A stretch of DNA of 64,000 nucleotides from an uncultured Alistipes sp. (GCA_944321945.1 CALUNE010000013.1:1-64000), one strand, 5' to 3'. Shown: positions 35,074-44,079, counted from the first letter of the stretch. Notes: generated by a model not told the origin, from the letters alone. Made by a program: numbers and translations.

Positions 35074-35939
35074 GGTTTGTCGGTTTTGGGAATGAGGCTT
35101 AAGCGGGTGATCAGGGCCCGGGTGGCCGAATAGTTCAGTCCCGAGGCGTGGTAGTAGTCCTGACTGATGTCATAGAGGGCCGTTCCGGCCAGATTCAGCG
35201 AGGTGCTGATCCGGCTTCCGAGTGTCAGCGCATCGGTTTTCGTGCTGCGGTAGTCGCGCAGCGACGAGCCCGGGACGACCTCGAAAAGGAGTTTCTGCGC
35301 CGGAATGCCGGCCCGCAGCGCGCGGTCGATCATCTGTTCCAGATCGCTCTGGTAGACCATCGCCGAGGTAGGCAGCACCACCCACGTGAACGACGGATAG
35401 TATCGGGCGTCGATCAGCGAGGGGTCGCCCTCGTAGACGACGGTTCCGAGGCCGGCCAGTGCCGCAAGGGCCGCTCCCGGATCCGGGAAGGCTCCGTCGG
35501 GGGCCTGCAGCGCCACGCCGTCGAAGCCGTGGCGGTCGACCAGTGCCCGAATGGCGGCGGGATCCTCGCCCGCATGAAGCGGCCAGAGAACCTGCGTGCC
35601 GAGTTCGTGCATGCGCTTCAGGTCGTCGATGTCGGCCTGCGAAGGGGTGCGCTGCAGGCTGACGATGTCCAGCGAGTCGGGCAGCGAGCGCAGGAAATCA
35701 CGCTCCGAAGTCGACCGCTCGGGGGCGTTGAGCAGGCAGGCGTAGACGATCCAGTGACGGGTCTGTTTGTAGGCTCTCACGCCGGCCGTGTACGTCTCCC
35801 AGGCGGCCGGATCCTGACGGTCGGGGCCTGCCACGTCGAACGTCACGCTTTCGGGCTCGGTCCACTCTCCGCACGCCGTCGGCAGACCGCATGCCAGAAC
35901 CGACAGCAGGAGTATTTCGATGAATGGTTTCGCTTTCAT
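35070..35939 (-). CDS. GH18-like lipoprotein lacking the catalytic motif, locus 3
   Basis: The protein has 289 residues with an acylated Cys at 23 (TAC) followed by GEWTEPE, nearly identical to SEWTEPE in the locus 2 GH18. It also shares VRAYKQTRHWIVYACLLN with the GH18 start and LPDSLDIVSLQ with the strand before the acidic loop. At the catalytic strand, HGFDGVALQAPDG places DGVALQAP at 140-147 where DxxDxDxE is expected, so the Glu is replaced by Pro. The barrel is also shortened. It is best read as a GH18 paralog converted to a glycan-binding protein on the surface. It sits five bases after SusD and overlaps the LamG gene. Confidence 0.8.
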   Translation of the reverse strand: MKAKPFIEILLLSVLACGLPTACGEWTEPESVTFDVAGPDRQDPAAWETYTAGVRAYKQTRHWIVYACLLNAPERSTSERDFLRSLPDSLDIVSLQRTPSQADIDDLKRMHELGTQVLWPLHAGEDPAAIRALVDRHGFDGVALQAPDGAFPDPGAALAALAGLGTVVYEGDPSLIDARYYPSFTWVVLPTSAMVYQSDLEQMIDRALRAGIPAQKLLFEVVPGSSLRDYRSTKTDALTLGSRISTSLNLAGTALYDISQDYYHASGLNYSATRALITRLSLIPKTDKP

Positions 35940-35943
35940 GGTT

Positions 35944-37530
35944 TCAGTCGTTATAAGGTTTCACATCCCACCAGATGCGTGTCCCGGGCGTATCGGGCCC
36001 GGCCAGCATCTCGACGGCCGCCGCAACGTGGGCCGGATTCTCGGTGTACTCCTCGGTGGGGTAGTTCAGCCGCCGGGCACCGTGTTCCGACGAGACCGTG
36101 CCGCCGCTCTGGTTGTTCACCGTCGGGAAGAGCCGCGGATAGCCCGTGCGCCGGTATTCGGCCCAGGCCTCGGTCCCCAGCGGGAAGATGGCGATGTATT
36201 TCTGGGTGATGATGCGTTCGAGATTCTCCTCCGCGTGTTGGCTTCCCGTCGCCCACGGCAGGGTGATCTTGCTCCGGGCGGCAATGTGGTCCGAACCGAC
36301 GTTGTCCACGTAGTTCTCCGGTACGGCCGTCGCCTGGGCCAGATAGGCCTCGGCTCCGTCGACGCCGTGCTCCTCGAACGAGAGCGCCACACCCTCGGCG
36401 TAGAGCCGCGCGGCTTCGCTCTCCGATCCCCAGCGCAACTCATATTCGGCCCGCAGGAACGTGGCCTCCGCGGCGTTGAACCACAGATAGGGCGATTTCG
36501 AATCGATGATCAGGTTCGAATACCCGGCCTTGGCCTGATCGGCACTCGCCGGATAGGCTCCGATGCGGATCCCGGCATATCCCATGACGGTCTGCTCGCC
36601 CTGCTTGACGGGCACCTGCGTAAACATGGTCTCGCGTCGCGGATCGTTGTAGCCGTTCATCAGCGAGAGGATGTCCGCACCGATGCGGTGGTCGTTCCAG
36701 TCGGTCCAGCAGAGGGCCGCGCGGTTTTCGGCCTGCGTCAGCAGCGCATTGTCGGCATTGGTCGTGATGACGCCTCCGGCGATGGCTTCGGCCGCCTTCT
36801 CGCGCGCAAGTTCGGGCTCGACGTACGAGAGCCGCATGGCCATGCGCAGCTTCAGCGAACGGGCATACCGCAGCCACTTCGAGATGTCGCCGCCGTAGAC
36901 GTTGTCGAACTTCCCGAAGGCCTCGGTCGACAACTGAATGTTCGTCTGCAGAGTCTCGATGGCGGCATCCAGCTCCTCGAACATCTTCGTATAGACCTCC
37001 TGCTGCGAGTCGTAGGCCACGGCCAGCGACTCCTTGCGGTCCTCGATGACCTTCGAATAGGGGATCGGGCCGTAGGTGTCGGTCACGCGGTGCATGATGG
37101 CCACGCGCAGCAGGTCGGCCAGTGCCAGCATCACGGCATTGTCCGTTCCGTTGACAATGCCCCGGTAGTAGGGGTAGGTCTCCGAGAGGACGTTCACGAA
37201 GGGCCATTTCAGCCAGTCGGCCGTGGGGTTGAAGGTCGAGAACTTGTTCAGCCAGCCGTCCGGCGTCCCCTCGACATACCCGGCGTAGGAGCCCCCGACG
37301 AGCAGTTCGTTGAACTGGTAGATATGTTCCTCGACCGGAATGACCAGGCTGATGAGCCCCTTGATGTTGGCTCCGGTCTTGTAGTTTTCACGTTGGATCT
37401 CCGCCTCGGTCACCTCGTTGGGGTTGCGGTTGATCTCCGCAAAGTCGCCCGTGCAGCCCGCTGCGGTCCACAGGACGACAACGGCGCCCAGCATCCGGAG
37501 CGTACGGTGGATGGATCGTCTTGTTTTCAT
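35944..37530 (-). CDS. SusD-like surface lipoprotein (SusD-like_2), locus 3
   Basis: The protein has 528 residues with an acylated Cys at 26 (AAGC) and the N-terminus TGDFAEINRNPNEVTEAE. Conserved blocks include HRVTDTYGPIPYSKVIED, WLRYARSLKLRMAMRLSYVEPELA and ERIITQKYIAIFPLGTEAWAEYRRTGYPRLFP, and the end has GTRIWWDVK like its two paralogs. It pairs with the SusC encoded nine bases upstream. A tyrosine- and tryptophan-rich stretch in its first quarter may contact sugar rings; this is a guess. Confidence 0.95.
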   Translation of the reverse strand: MKTRRSIHRTLRMLGAVVVLWTAAGCTGDFAEINRNPNEVTEAEIQRENYKTGANIKGLISLVIPVEEHIYQFNELLVGGSYAGYVEGTPDGWLNKFSTFNPTADWLKWPFVNVLSETYPYYRGIVNGTDNAVMLALADLLRVAIMHRVTDTYGPIPYSKVIEDRKESLAVAYDSQQEVYTKMFEELDAAIETLQTNIQLSTEAFGKFDNVYGGDISKWLRYARSLKLRMAMRLSYVEPELAREKAAEAIAGGVITTNADNALLTQAENRAALCWTDWNDHRIGADILSLMNGYNDPRRETMFTQVPVKQGEQTVMGYAGIRIGAYPASADQAKAGYSNLIIDSKSPYLWFNAAEATFLRAEYELRWGSESEAARLYAEGVALSFEEHGVDGAEAYLAQATAVPENYVDNVGSDHIAARSKITLPWATGSQHAEENLERIITQKYIAIFPLGTEAWAEYRRTGYPRLFPTVNNQSGGTVSSEHGARRLNYPTEEYTENPAHVAAAVEMLAGPDTPGTRIWWDVKPYND

Positions 37531-37539
37531 GGCTTCGGT

Positions 37540-40500
37540 CTAAAATGTCAGTTTTACGTTGAATCCGATGTTGCGCAGCGACGGCATCATGAAGTAGTCG
37601 ATGCCCTGGTAGAAGGTGTCGGTCGAGGCGACGCTCTCCGGATCGAACGGCGCCTTGCAGTAGATCATCCACAGGTTGCGTCCCACGAGCGAAATTTCGA
37701 TCGAGCAGACGTCGCCCAGCCAGCGTCGCGGCAGCTCGTAGCCGAGCGACAGCTCCTGCAGCCGGACGTTCGTGGCCGAGTAGGTGTAGTATTGCGGCAG
37801 TCCGGACTGGGCCGAGATGGCCTGGTACCACTTCTGCGGATCGGCCATCGAGCGGCCGTTGACCCGTACGCCGCCCAGGTCGCGGGCTGCGGCCGTGGCC
37901 TCCGAGACGCCGAACTGATCCATCCAGGCCTGGGTCGCCGAGTAGCAGATGCCGCCCAGTCGCGCCGAGACGAGGAATCCGAGCCGGATGCCGCGCCAGT
38001 CGAAATCGTTGCGCCAGGCCAGATTCGCATCCGGAAGCACCGATCCCAGCAGAATGTCCGGCCCGTTGTCGACTACCGTCACGTTGCCCTTGTCGTCGAA
38101 CTCGACATACCCCTTTTCGCTGTACTTGAGGTTCGAATTGGTGTAGAGGTCGCCCATCGTGCCGCCCGGCTTGAGGATGTATTTGGCCTTGCCGAGCCCC
38201 TTGATTTCGAGGCGGTCCTTCGAGATGAGTTCGCCGGTCTCGGGGTGGGTGTAGTTGTGGACCAGTTCGACGATCCGGTTGCGGTTCCACGAGAAGGTGA
38301 AGTTCGAGGCCCAGCCGAAGTCGCGCCAGCGGTTGTCGTAGCCGAGTGAGGCCTCGATACCCGTATTGCGGACGTGGCCCGTCTGGAGGTAGATCGTCGA
38401 GTAGCCCGACGAGACGGAGATCTGCGGATCGAACGTCTGGTTGAAGGTGTCGGCGCGGTACCACGAGGCCGAGAGGCTCAGGTGGCGCCACAGCCGGAGG
38501 TCGAGCCCGACCTCCCACGTGCGCGTGCGCTCCGGATGCAGATCGCCGATCGGGTAGTGGGTCTTGGGTTTCCAGGCGTGGTTCGTGTTGTCGTATTCGT
38601 AGGTCGGGATGGTGAGATGGCGCGGGAAGGGGATACCCACCGACGAGTAGGAGGCCCGCACCTTCAGGTAGCTCAGTGCCTCGGGCAGATCGAACGTCAC
38701 GCTCGGGATCCACGCCACGCCTACCGACGGATAGAAGAACGACGAGGAGGGCGATTCGGCCAGCTGCGAGGCCCAGTCGTTACGCCCCGTAAGGGTCAGG
38801 TAGAGCATCTGCCGCCAGCCGACCTCGACCGAGGCGAATACGGACTGGGTCTGCTCCCGCCAGCCGCTTTTCGAGGCCCGGCGCTTCTCGATGTCGAGGT
38901 CGAAGACCGAAAAGACGTTCGGAATGCCGTCGTTGGAGATCGGGCCCTGGTAGAGGAGTTCGTCCGAACGCGTGTCGTTGATCGAGGCGCCGACGTTGGC
39001 GTGGAGCGACCAGTCGCGGCCGAACGTCTTGTCGATGTTGGCTATCAGGTCGGCATAGGTCTGTTTGTCGTAGCGGCGCGCCTCGCCGTAGAAGCCCTGC
39101 GTACTGCCTTCGAGCAGCGTAGCGTTCGTCGAGGCGTAGAGTTTCTGCGTGTAGAGGTTGTCGGAGTTGTCGACCCGCACGCGTCCCGTGATGTCGAGCC
39201 AGTCGGTGATCCGGTAGGCGAGCGAGGCCGAGAGCATGTAGCGGCTGCGGTCGTTGTCGCGCAGGTTGCGGTAGGCGATCCAGTAGGGGTTCTGCATCCG
39301 CAGGTCGCCGCCTTCGCCGTAGGGCCAGTACTGTTCGTAGATGCCTCGTGCGGCGTTGTAGCGTTCGAAGTTCCTGACCAGCGTGAAATCCTCGCCCCGC
39401 GGGAAGAGGTAGGCCGAAACCAGCGGATTGGAGTAGATGCCCTGGTTGGTCATGTTGCGGTCCTTCTGGATGATGTACGAGGCCCCGACATCGAGCCGCA
39501 GCCGGTTGTCCAGAAAGAAGGAGGAGTTGCGGAAGGTGAAGTTGTAACGGTCGTAGAAGTTGTTCGGAATGATGCCCTCCGAGGCGACCGATGCCGCCGA
39601 GAAGAAGGTCCGGTTGCGTTCCGTGCCGCCCGAGAGCGTCAGCGAGTTGGAGCTGACATAGCCCGTCTCGAAGAAATCCTCCGGCGTGTAGCCCGTGCGG
39701 GCCGCCTGGGTGAGTTTCGGACCCCAGCTCTGGATCGGCGACCCCTCGCGCTCACCGTTCGAGCCCGTGCCGTAGCGGTTCTGGAACTCCGGCATGACGA
39801 ACGGCGAGAGGAACTCGTTGTTCGACGAGAGCGTCACGCGCAGTCTGCCGGCTTCGCCCTGCTTGGTGGTGATCATGATGGCGCCGTTGGCGGCATTCGA
39901 ACCGTAGAGGGCGGCCGCCGCCGCACCGTTCAGTACGCTGATGCTGGCGATGTCGTCGGGGTTCAGATCCGCGATGGCCTCGGTGGCACCCTTCGAGTCG
40001 AACTCCGTGCCTCCTCCGCCGCCGTAGTTGTTCATCGGAATACCGTCGATGACATACAGCGCATTGTTGCTCTGCGAGATGGACTTCTGACCGCGCAGCA
40101 CGACCTTCGCGGCGCCGCCGACTCCCGACGACGAGGCGTTGATCTGCAGTCCGGCAACCTTGCCCGCCAGCGAATTCATGAAGTTGGCGTCCTTGACCAG
40201 GGTGATTTCATCGGCATGGAGCTGTGTGACATTGTAGGCCAGGGCCTTTTCGGAGCGTTTGATGCCGAGGGCCGTCACCACGACGCTCTCGATCTCGGAG
40301 ACCGATTCGCGGAGCGTGATGTCGAAGTGCGTGCGGCTTCCGACAGGCAGCGTGAGGGGCTCGTAGCCCAGGTAGCCGATCTCCAGAGTGGCGGTGGAGG
40401 GCGACGCCACGTGCAGTGTGAAGCGCCCCTCTTCATTGGTCGAGACGCCGTTGGTGGTCCCGCGGACCAGCACCGTGGCTCCGACGATCGGACGGCCCGA

Positions 40501-40878
40501 GGCGTCGCCGACGCGTCCCGAGACCGTCGCCGGGGCCTCCTGCCGGCGCACCGAGAGCGAAATGCTCAGCGAGCGGATGTCGTAGCGGATGTCACTGCCG
40601 CGGAGCATCTGGTCCAGCGCCTCGATCAGCGGAGCTTCGGTGACGTCGACGCTCACGATCCGGTCGGTCGGGACCTCGGCACTCGTGACGAAGAGATATT
40701 TGGTTTGTCGTTCGATTTCGGCCATGACCGCCGTCATCGGAACCCGCTCGAGGCGGATCGTTACGGTGACGTCGCTGCCCGGTGCCGCCGCGGCGTGCGG
40801 CGCCCCGAACAGACACGGGCCGAGTATGAACAAAAAAGTAAACAGACGTTTCGTTTGTCGGATCAACTTTTTATTCAT
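37540..40878 (-). CDS. SusC/RagA-type TonB-dependent transporter, locus 3
   Basis: The protein has 1112 residues when started at the ATG at 40878 (MNKKLIRQTKRLF), which gives a proper signal peptide; the open frame extends 22 codons upstream without one. It has an STN domain (VTVTIRLERVPMTAVMAEIERQ to about 110), a regulatory-like sandwich (TVSGRVGDASGRPIVGATV), the plug start VVVTALGI at 199-206 and a barrel ending VKLTF. The STN domain fits its sigma/FecR pair. As in locus 2, the start codon touches the -7 element of an antisense promoter. SusD follows after nine bases. Confidence 0.96.
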   Translation of the reverse strand: MNKKLIRQTKRLFTFLFILGPCLFGAPHAAAAPGSDVTVTIRLERVPMTAVMAEIERQTKYLFVTSAEVPTDRIVSVDVTEAPLIEALDQMLRGSDIRYDIRSLSISLSVRRQEAPATVSGRVGDASGRPIVGATVLVRGTTNGVSTNEEGRFTLHVASPSTATLEIGYLGYEPLTLPVGSRTHFDITLRESVSEIESVVVTALGIKRSEKALAYNVTQLHADEITLVKDANFMNSLAGKVAGLQINASSSGVGGAAKVVLRGQKSISQSNNALYVIDGIPMNNYGGGGGTEFDSKGATEAIADLNPDDIASISVLNGAAAAALYGSNAANGAIMITTKQGEAGRLRVTLSSNNEFLSPFVMPEFQNRYGTGSNGEREGSPIQSWGPKLTQAARTGYTPEDFFETGYVSSNSLTLSGGTERNRTFFSAASVASEGIIPNNFYDRYNFTFRNSSFFLDNRLRLDVGASYIIQKDRNMTNQGIYSNPLVSAYLFPRGEDFTLVRNFERYNAARGIYEQYWPYGEGGDLRMQNPYWIAYRNLRDNDRSRYMLSASLAYRITDWLDITGRVRVDNSDNLYTQKLYASTNATLLEGSTQGFYGEARRYDKQTYADLIANIDKTFGRDWSLHANVGASINDTRSDELLYQGPISNDGIPNVFSVFDLDIEKRRASKSGWREQTQSVFASVEVGWRQMLYLTLTGRNDWASQLAESPSSSFFYPSVGVAWIPSVTFDLPEALSYLKVRASYSSVGIPFPRHLTIPTYEYDNTNHAWKPKTHYPIGDLHPERTRTWEVGLDLRLWRHLSLSASWYRADTFNQTFDPQISVSSGYSTIYLQTGHVRNTGIEASLGYDNRWRDFGWASNFTFSWNRNRIVELVHNYTHPETGELISKDRLEIKGLGKAKYILKPGGTMGDLYTNSNLKYSEKGYVEFDDKGNVTVVDNGPDILLGSVLPDANLAWRNDFDWRGIRLGFLVSARLGGICYSATQAWMDQFGVSEATAAARDLGGVRVNGRSMADPQKWYQAISAQSGLPQYYTYSATNVRLQELSLGYELPRRWLGDVCSIEISLVGRNLWMIYCKAPFDPESVASTDTFYQGIDYFMMPSLRNIGFNVKLTF

Positions 40879-40885
40879 AAATTTG
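40854..40885 (+). promoter_or_regulatory. Antisense promoter TTTG-N20-TAAATTTG over the susC start of locus 3
   Basis: On the plus strand TTTG (40854-40857) and TAAATTTG (40878-40885) are separated by 20 bases. No plus-strand gene lies downstream. The position relative to the susC start codon is the same as in locus 2. Confidence 0.8.
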
Positions 40886-40891
40886 TGAATT

Positions 40892-40964
40892 AAGGTTAGA
40901 GTAGGAGTTTTTCGCTCGAACCCGGGCCTGCCGGATGGTCGCACATCCCGCAGGCCGTTTTTTT
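40892..40964 (+). ncRNA. Predicted antisense small RNA at susC of locus 3 (DonS type)
   Basis: Start near 40892 follows from the promoter at 40854-40885. The RNA ends at a strong intrinsic terminator: GGCCTGC (40925-40931) pairs with GCAGGCC (40950-40956), a C-C mismatch, then GGATG (40933-40937) with CATCC (40944-40948), and seven T at 40958-40964. It would be about 73 nt and antisense to the susC leader, beginning at the TTAAGG complement of the leader motif. DonS in Bacteroides fragilis is of similar size and position and represses an N-glycan locus. The rest of the 227-base spacer (40879-41105) has no gene. Confidence 0.75.
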
Positions 40965-41105
40965 GAGGGTCCGGCCGGTTGGTTGAGTTGGTTTTTCGGA
41001 GGTGGAATCAGTTCATGGGCATGTCGTTTTCGGGTTCGTATTCGGGTTGGTGTGTGCGGAGCCTGTCCGGGATGCGCTTCGGCCGGCGGAACGCCCCGCT
41101 GAGTG

Positions 41106-42065
41106 TCAGCGGATGATGATCGTATTGGTCTGTTCGTCCTTCTCGTAGCGGAAGTCGGCAAACTGCTGCAGCACCTGCAGGGCGTTGTCGATGCCGATCG
41201 ACTGACGGATCTTGCCCTGTCCGATGCGGATGTCGGGTTCGCGTTCGAGGCGGATCGTCACGCCAAAGGCCTTTTCGAAGCGCTCCATCAACTCGGCGAA
41301 CGTGCGGCCCGTCAGGTTGATGATTCCCTCCGTCCAACGGTAGTCGTCGGCGTTTTCGACCGTGCCGACCTGCAGATGTCCGCCGTGAAGGGTGGCCACC
41401 TCGTTGGGCCGGAGGATGATCCGCTCGTCGGGGTGCTGTCGGTTGGTGATCGCCACGCGCCCCTCGAACAGAGCCGCGGAGAAGATCCCCTGGTCGGCCT
41501 CGGCAACGACGTTGAAGGTCGTCCCCAGCACCTCCAGATCGCAGGCACGGGTCTCGACCACGAACGGATGCCGTTCGTCGTGCGTCACCTCGAAACGGGC
41601 CTCGCCCTCGACGATGACCCTCCGTTCGCGATCGGCGAAAAGCGCCGGATAGCTGATCCGCGAGCCGGCGTTCAGCCAGACGTCGGTGCCGTCCTGCAGC
41701 GTGAGCTTGATGTGCTGTCCGGCCGGGACCTCGACGGTCAGCAGCTGCCGGCCGCGGTCGGAGAGCCTGTGGTTCTGCCGGAGGAGGCTGCCGCCGGCGA
41801 TCAGCAGCACGACGACGGCAGCCGCCGCACTCCAGCGGCGCAGAAGGGTGAAGTGCCGGCGGCGGTTCCGAGCATGGAGTTCGTCGATGACCGGACCGGC
41901 CATCGCCACCAGATCGTGCTGGTGCTGGATCTCCGAGAGCAGGCGTTCGTGTTCGGCATCCTGCTCGAGCCACTCCAGTACGGAGAGCTCCTCTTCGGGG
42001 GTTGTTCGGCATCGGACGTAGCGGTACAGGGTCTCCTTGTCTATCTTGACGGGACTGTTTTTCAT
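41106..42065 (-). CDS. FecR-type anti-sigma factor of locus 3
   Basis: The protein has 319 residues from the ATG at 42065 (MKNSPVKIDKETLYRYV). The cytoplasmic segment covers 1-75, a membrane helix lies near 78-95 (SAAAAVVVLLIAGGSLL), and the FecR domain contains GQHIKLTLQDGTDVWLNAGSRISYP and LEVLGTTFNVVA. The DUF4974 end has FAELMERFEKAFGVTI and DEQTNTIIIR. It is similar to the locus 2 anti-sigma in all conserved blocks. A longer frame upstream to 42140 lacks support and overlaps the intergenic hairpin. Confidence 0.92.
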   Translation of the reverse strand: MKNSPVKIDKETLYRYVRCRTTPEEELSVLEWLEQDAEHERLLSEIQHQHDLVAMAGPVIDELHARNRRRHFTLLRRWSAAAAVVVLLIAGGSLLRQNHRLSDRGRQLLTVEVPAGQHIKLTLQDGTDVWLNAGSRISYPALFADRERRVIVEGEARFEVTHDERHPFVVETRACDLEVLGTTFNVVAEADQGIFSAALFEGRVAITNRQHPDERIILRPNEVATLHGGHLQVGTVENADDYRWTEGIINLTGRTFAELMERFEKAFGVTIRLEREPDIRIGQGKIRQSIGIDNALQVLQQFADFRYEKDEQTNTIIIR

Positions 42066-42108
42066 GGTTGTGCGATCGTTTGACACTATAATGACGCACA
42101 ACGCAACG

Positions 42109-42135
42109 GGATTTGCGGGAAAAACCGGCAAATCC
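42109..42135 (-). other. Hairpin between sigma and anti-sigma genes of locus 3
   Basis: GGATTTGC (42109-42116) pairs with GCAAATCC (42128-42135); after one mismatch two more G-C pairs close an AAAAA/TTTTT loop. It occupies the same place as the locus 2 hairpin, though the sequence differs. Confidence 0.55.
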
Positions 42136-42179
42136 TGCAAATAAATATTTTTAAGAATCGGATGGACGGTGGCAGACGG

Positions 42180-42767
42180 TTACGTAAGCCGCGATCCGCC
42201 CTCGACGAACAGTGCAACCAGCGGCAGATAATCCTTCAGTGCCATCTTGAGTGATTCGCGGGCCATGCGCAGTTCGTAGGTCACCTGACCTTCGGAGAGC
42301 CCGTAGAGGGCGGCGATCTCCTTGTAGGACATCTCCTCGAAGCGGTGGGCCGTGAAGATCCGGCGGCGTTGTTCGGGCATGCGCCGGAGTTCGGTCTCGA
42401 GAATCGTGAGGGCTTCGGAGATCATCAGCGTGTGGGAGGTGTCGGATTCGAGCCGTGCGATGCGTTCGGCGACGATCCGCTGTTCGGTCCGGTGCAGCTG
42501 GAGATGGGCCTTGAGGTGGATGTTGCGGTCGCGCAGCCAGTCCAGACATTTGCGGCGAAGAGCCGTGAGCAGGTAGGCCGGCAGATTGCGCGGTGAAATT
42601 TCGGAGCGATTTTCCCAGATCTTCAGAAAGGCGTCGGTGACGAGATCTTCGGCCACCATGCGGTCGCGGACGTACGACCGTGCGATGTCGACGAAATAGG
42701 CCCGGTAGCGGGCATATACCTCTTCGAATCGGAGCGGTGAATCTGTTCTTTCCGGAGTCTCGTCCAT
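42180..42767 (-). CDS. ECF sigma factor of glycan locus 3
   Basis: The protein has 195 residues. Region 2 contains YFVDIARSYVRDRMVAEDLVTDAFLKIWENR, and region 4 contains MSYKEIAALYGLSEGQVTYELRMARESLKMAL. Residues 80-130 form a helical charged linker. It is closest by eye to the locus 2 sigma. The FecR gene follows after 114 bases. A weak -7-like TACTTTTA lies at 42799-42792 on the minus strand. With its anti-sigma and SusC it should form a self-contained surface-signalling switch. Confidence 0.92.
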   Translation of the reverse strand: MDETPERTDSPLRFEEVYARYRAYFVDIARSYVRDRMVAEDLVTDAFLKIWENRSEISPRNLPAYLLTALRRKCLDWLRDRNIHLKAHLQLHRTEQRIVAERIARLESDTSHTLMISEALTILETELRRMPEQRRRIFTAHRFEEMSYKEIAALYGLSEGQVTYELRMARESLKMALKDYLPLVALFVEGGSRLT

Positions 42768-42884
42768 GACGGTGTGGTTTGCGTCGAGTAGTAAAAGTAG
42801 TGTTTTTCGGGCGGTTTGTCAAGTTTCCGGGGATATTTTGTTCGGCGGCGCGCTTCGGACTGGGGGTTCGGAGGGGCGGCAAAC

Positions 42885-42916
42885 AAAAAAACGGCACCTT
42901 TCGGTACCGCTTTTTT
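42885..42916 (-). terminator. Terminator for the purC-side transcript
   Basis: On the minus strand CGGTACC pairs with GGTGCCG (one G-U) around a GAAA tetraloop and is followed by seven T. The mirror A/T flanks mean it can also act on the plus strand. The wobble is tolerated only in minus-strand RNA. Confidence 0.8.
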
Positions 42917-42941
42917 CGGATGTCGGATGTCGCGAGGCGAC

Positions 42942-43073
42942 CTGGCCGGTTGGTTCGCCTCATTGTCCCGGAGGTTGGCCGTGTTGCCTCACTGACCCGG
43001 AGGTTGGCCGTGTTGCCTCACTGACCCGGAGGTTGGCTGCGCCGCCTCTCTGTTCCGGAGGTTGGTCGTGTTG
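42942..43073. repeat. 29-bp tandem repeat, about 4.5 copies, ending in C9
   Basis: The core CCGGAGGTTGG recurs with exact 29-base steps at 42968, 42997, 43026 and 43055, with a decayed copy before 42968. The array ends at a run of nine C (43074-43082). It lies between purC and the terminator at 42885, so it is transcribed in the purC 3' untranslated region. A 29-base period excludes a coding role. Confidence 0.8.
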
Positions 43074-43091
43074 CCCCCCCCCTCTCCAGGC

Positions 43092-44048
43092 TTACCGGAG
43101 GCTCTTCAGGCAGGCCGAGACGTTCTTCTCGATGCGCTGCAGAATGGCCTGCGTATCGGCCGACTCGGCCTTGACGAACTTCTCGCCGGTGATCTGCTCG
43201 TAGAGTTCGATGTAGCGCTCCGTGATGCCCGCTACGATCTCCGGCGTCATCTCGGGAACCTTCTGCCCCGCCTGACCCTGGAATCCGTTGGCCATCAGCC
43301 ATTCGCGCACGAACTCCTTCGACAGCTGCTTTTGGCGTTCGCCCCGGGCCAGGCGCTCCTCGTAGCCCTCGGCGTAGAAGTAGCGTGACGAGTCGGGCGT
43401 GTGGATCTCGTCCATGAGGTAGATGACGCCGTCCTTCTTGCCGAATTCGTATTTCGTATCGACGAGAATCAGTCCCATGCGGGCGGCGATTTCGCTGCCC
43501 CGGCGGTAGATGGCGCGCGTGTATTTCTCAAGTTGTTCGTAATCCTCGCGGCTCACCAGTCCCGAAGCGATGATCTGCTCCCGGGAGATATCCTCGTCGT
43601 GGCCTTCGGCGGCCTTCGAGGTCGGGGTGATGATCGGTTCGGGGAATTTCTGGTTCTCGACCATCCCCTCGGGCATCTCCACGCCGCAGATGGTGCGCTT
43701 GCCGGCCTTGTACTCGCGCCAGGCGTGGCCCGAGAGGTAGCCGCGGATGACCATCTCCACCTTGAAGGGTTCGCACTTGCGCCCGACGGTGACCATCGGA
43801 TCCGGCACGGCGAGTTTCCAGTTCGGGAGGATGTCGGCCGTCGCGTCGAGGAACTTGGCGGCGATCTGGTTCAGGACCTGGCCCTTGTAGGGGATGCCTT
43901 CGGGCAGGACCACGTCGAAGGCCGAGATGCGGTCGGTCACGACCATGACCAGGTATTCGTCGTTGATGTCGTACACGTCGCGGACTTTTCCCGTATACTT
44001 GCTTTTCTGGCCTTCGAAGGTGAAATCGGTTCGAGTGATTGCGTTCAT
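43092..44048 (-). CDS. purC: SAICAR synthetase (purine biosynthesis)
   Basis: The protein has 318 residues. It joins CAIR with aspartate using ATP to make SAICAR, the eighth step of IMP synthesis. Signatures are [11 protein letters not shown] near the start, [39 protein letters not shown] with the CAIR-binding region, and LVDTKYEFG and [12 protein letters not shown] for ATP and metal binding. The length is that of the longer, eukaryote-like bacterial PurC form rather than the 240-residue type. It is a single-gene unit with a TATCTTTG promoter and may also receive read-through from the operon upstream. Confidence 0.97.
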   Translation of the reverse strand: MNAITRTDFTFEGQKSKYTGKVRDVYDINDEYLVMVVTDRISAFDVVLPEGIPYKGQVLNQIAAKFLDATADILPNWKLAVPDPMVTVGRKCEPFKVEMVIRGYLSGHAWREYKAGKRTICGVEMPEGMVENQKFPEPIITPTSKAAEGHDEDISREQIIASGLVSREDYEQLEKYTRAIYRRGSEIAARMGLILVDTKYEFGKKDGVIYLMDEIHTPDSSRYFYAEGYEERLARGERQKQLSKEFVREWLMANGFQGQAGQKVPEMTPEIVAGITERYIELYEQITGEKFVKAESADTQAILQRIEKNVSACLKSLR

Positions 44049-44071
44049 GGTGTTTGCAGGTTTTTCGCCTG

Positions 44072-44079
44072 CAAAGATA
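44072..44079 (-). promoter_or_regulatory. -7 promoter element of purC
   Basis: The minus strand reads TATCTTTG, an exact match, 24 bases before the purC ATG. No PurR-like palindrome was noticed. Confidence 0.65.

Noticed and set aside
42942-43073. Possible CRISPR array
   Set aside because: The 29-base units are contiguous copies with no unique spacers, and no cas genes are present. The same holds for the arrays at 1-290 and 16665-16744.
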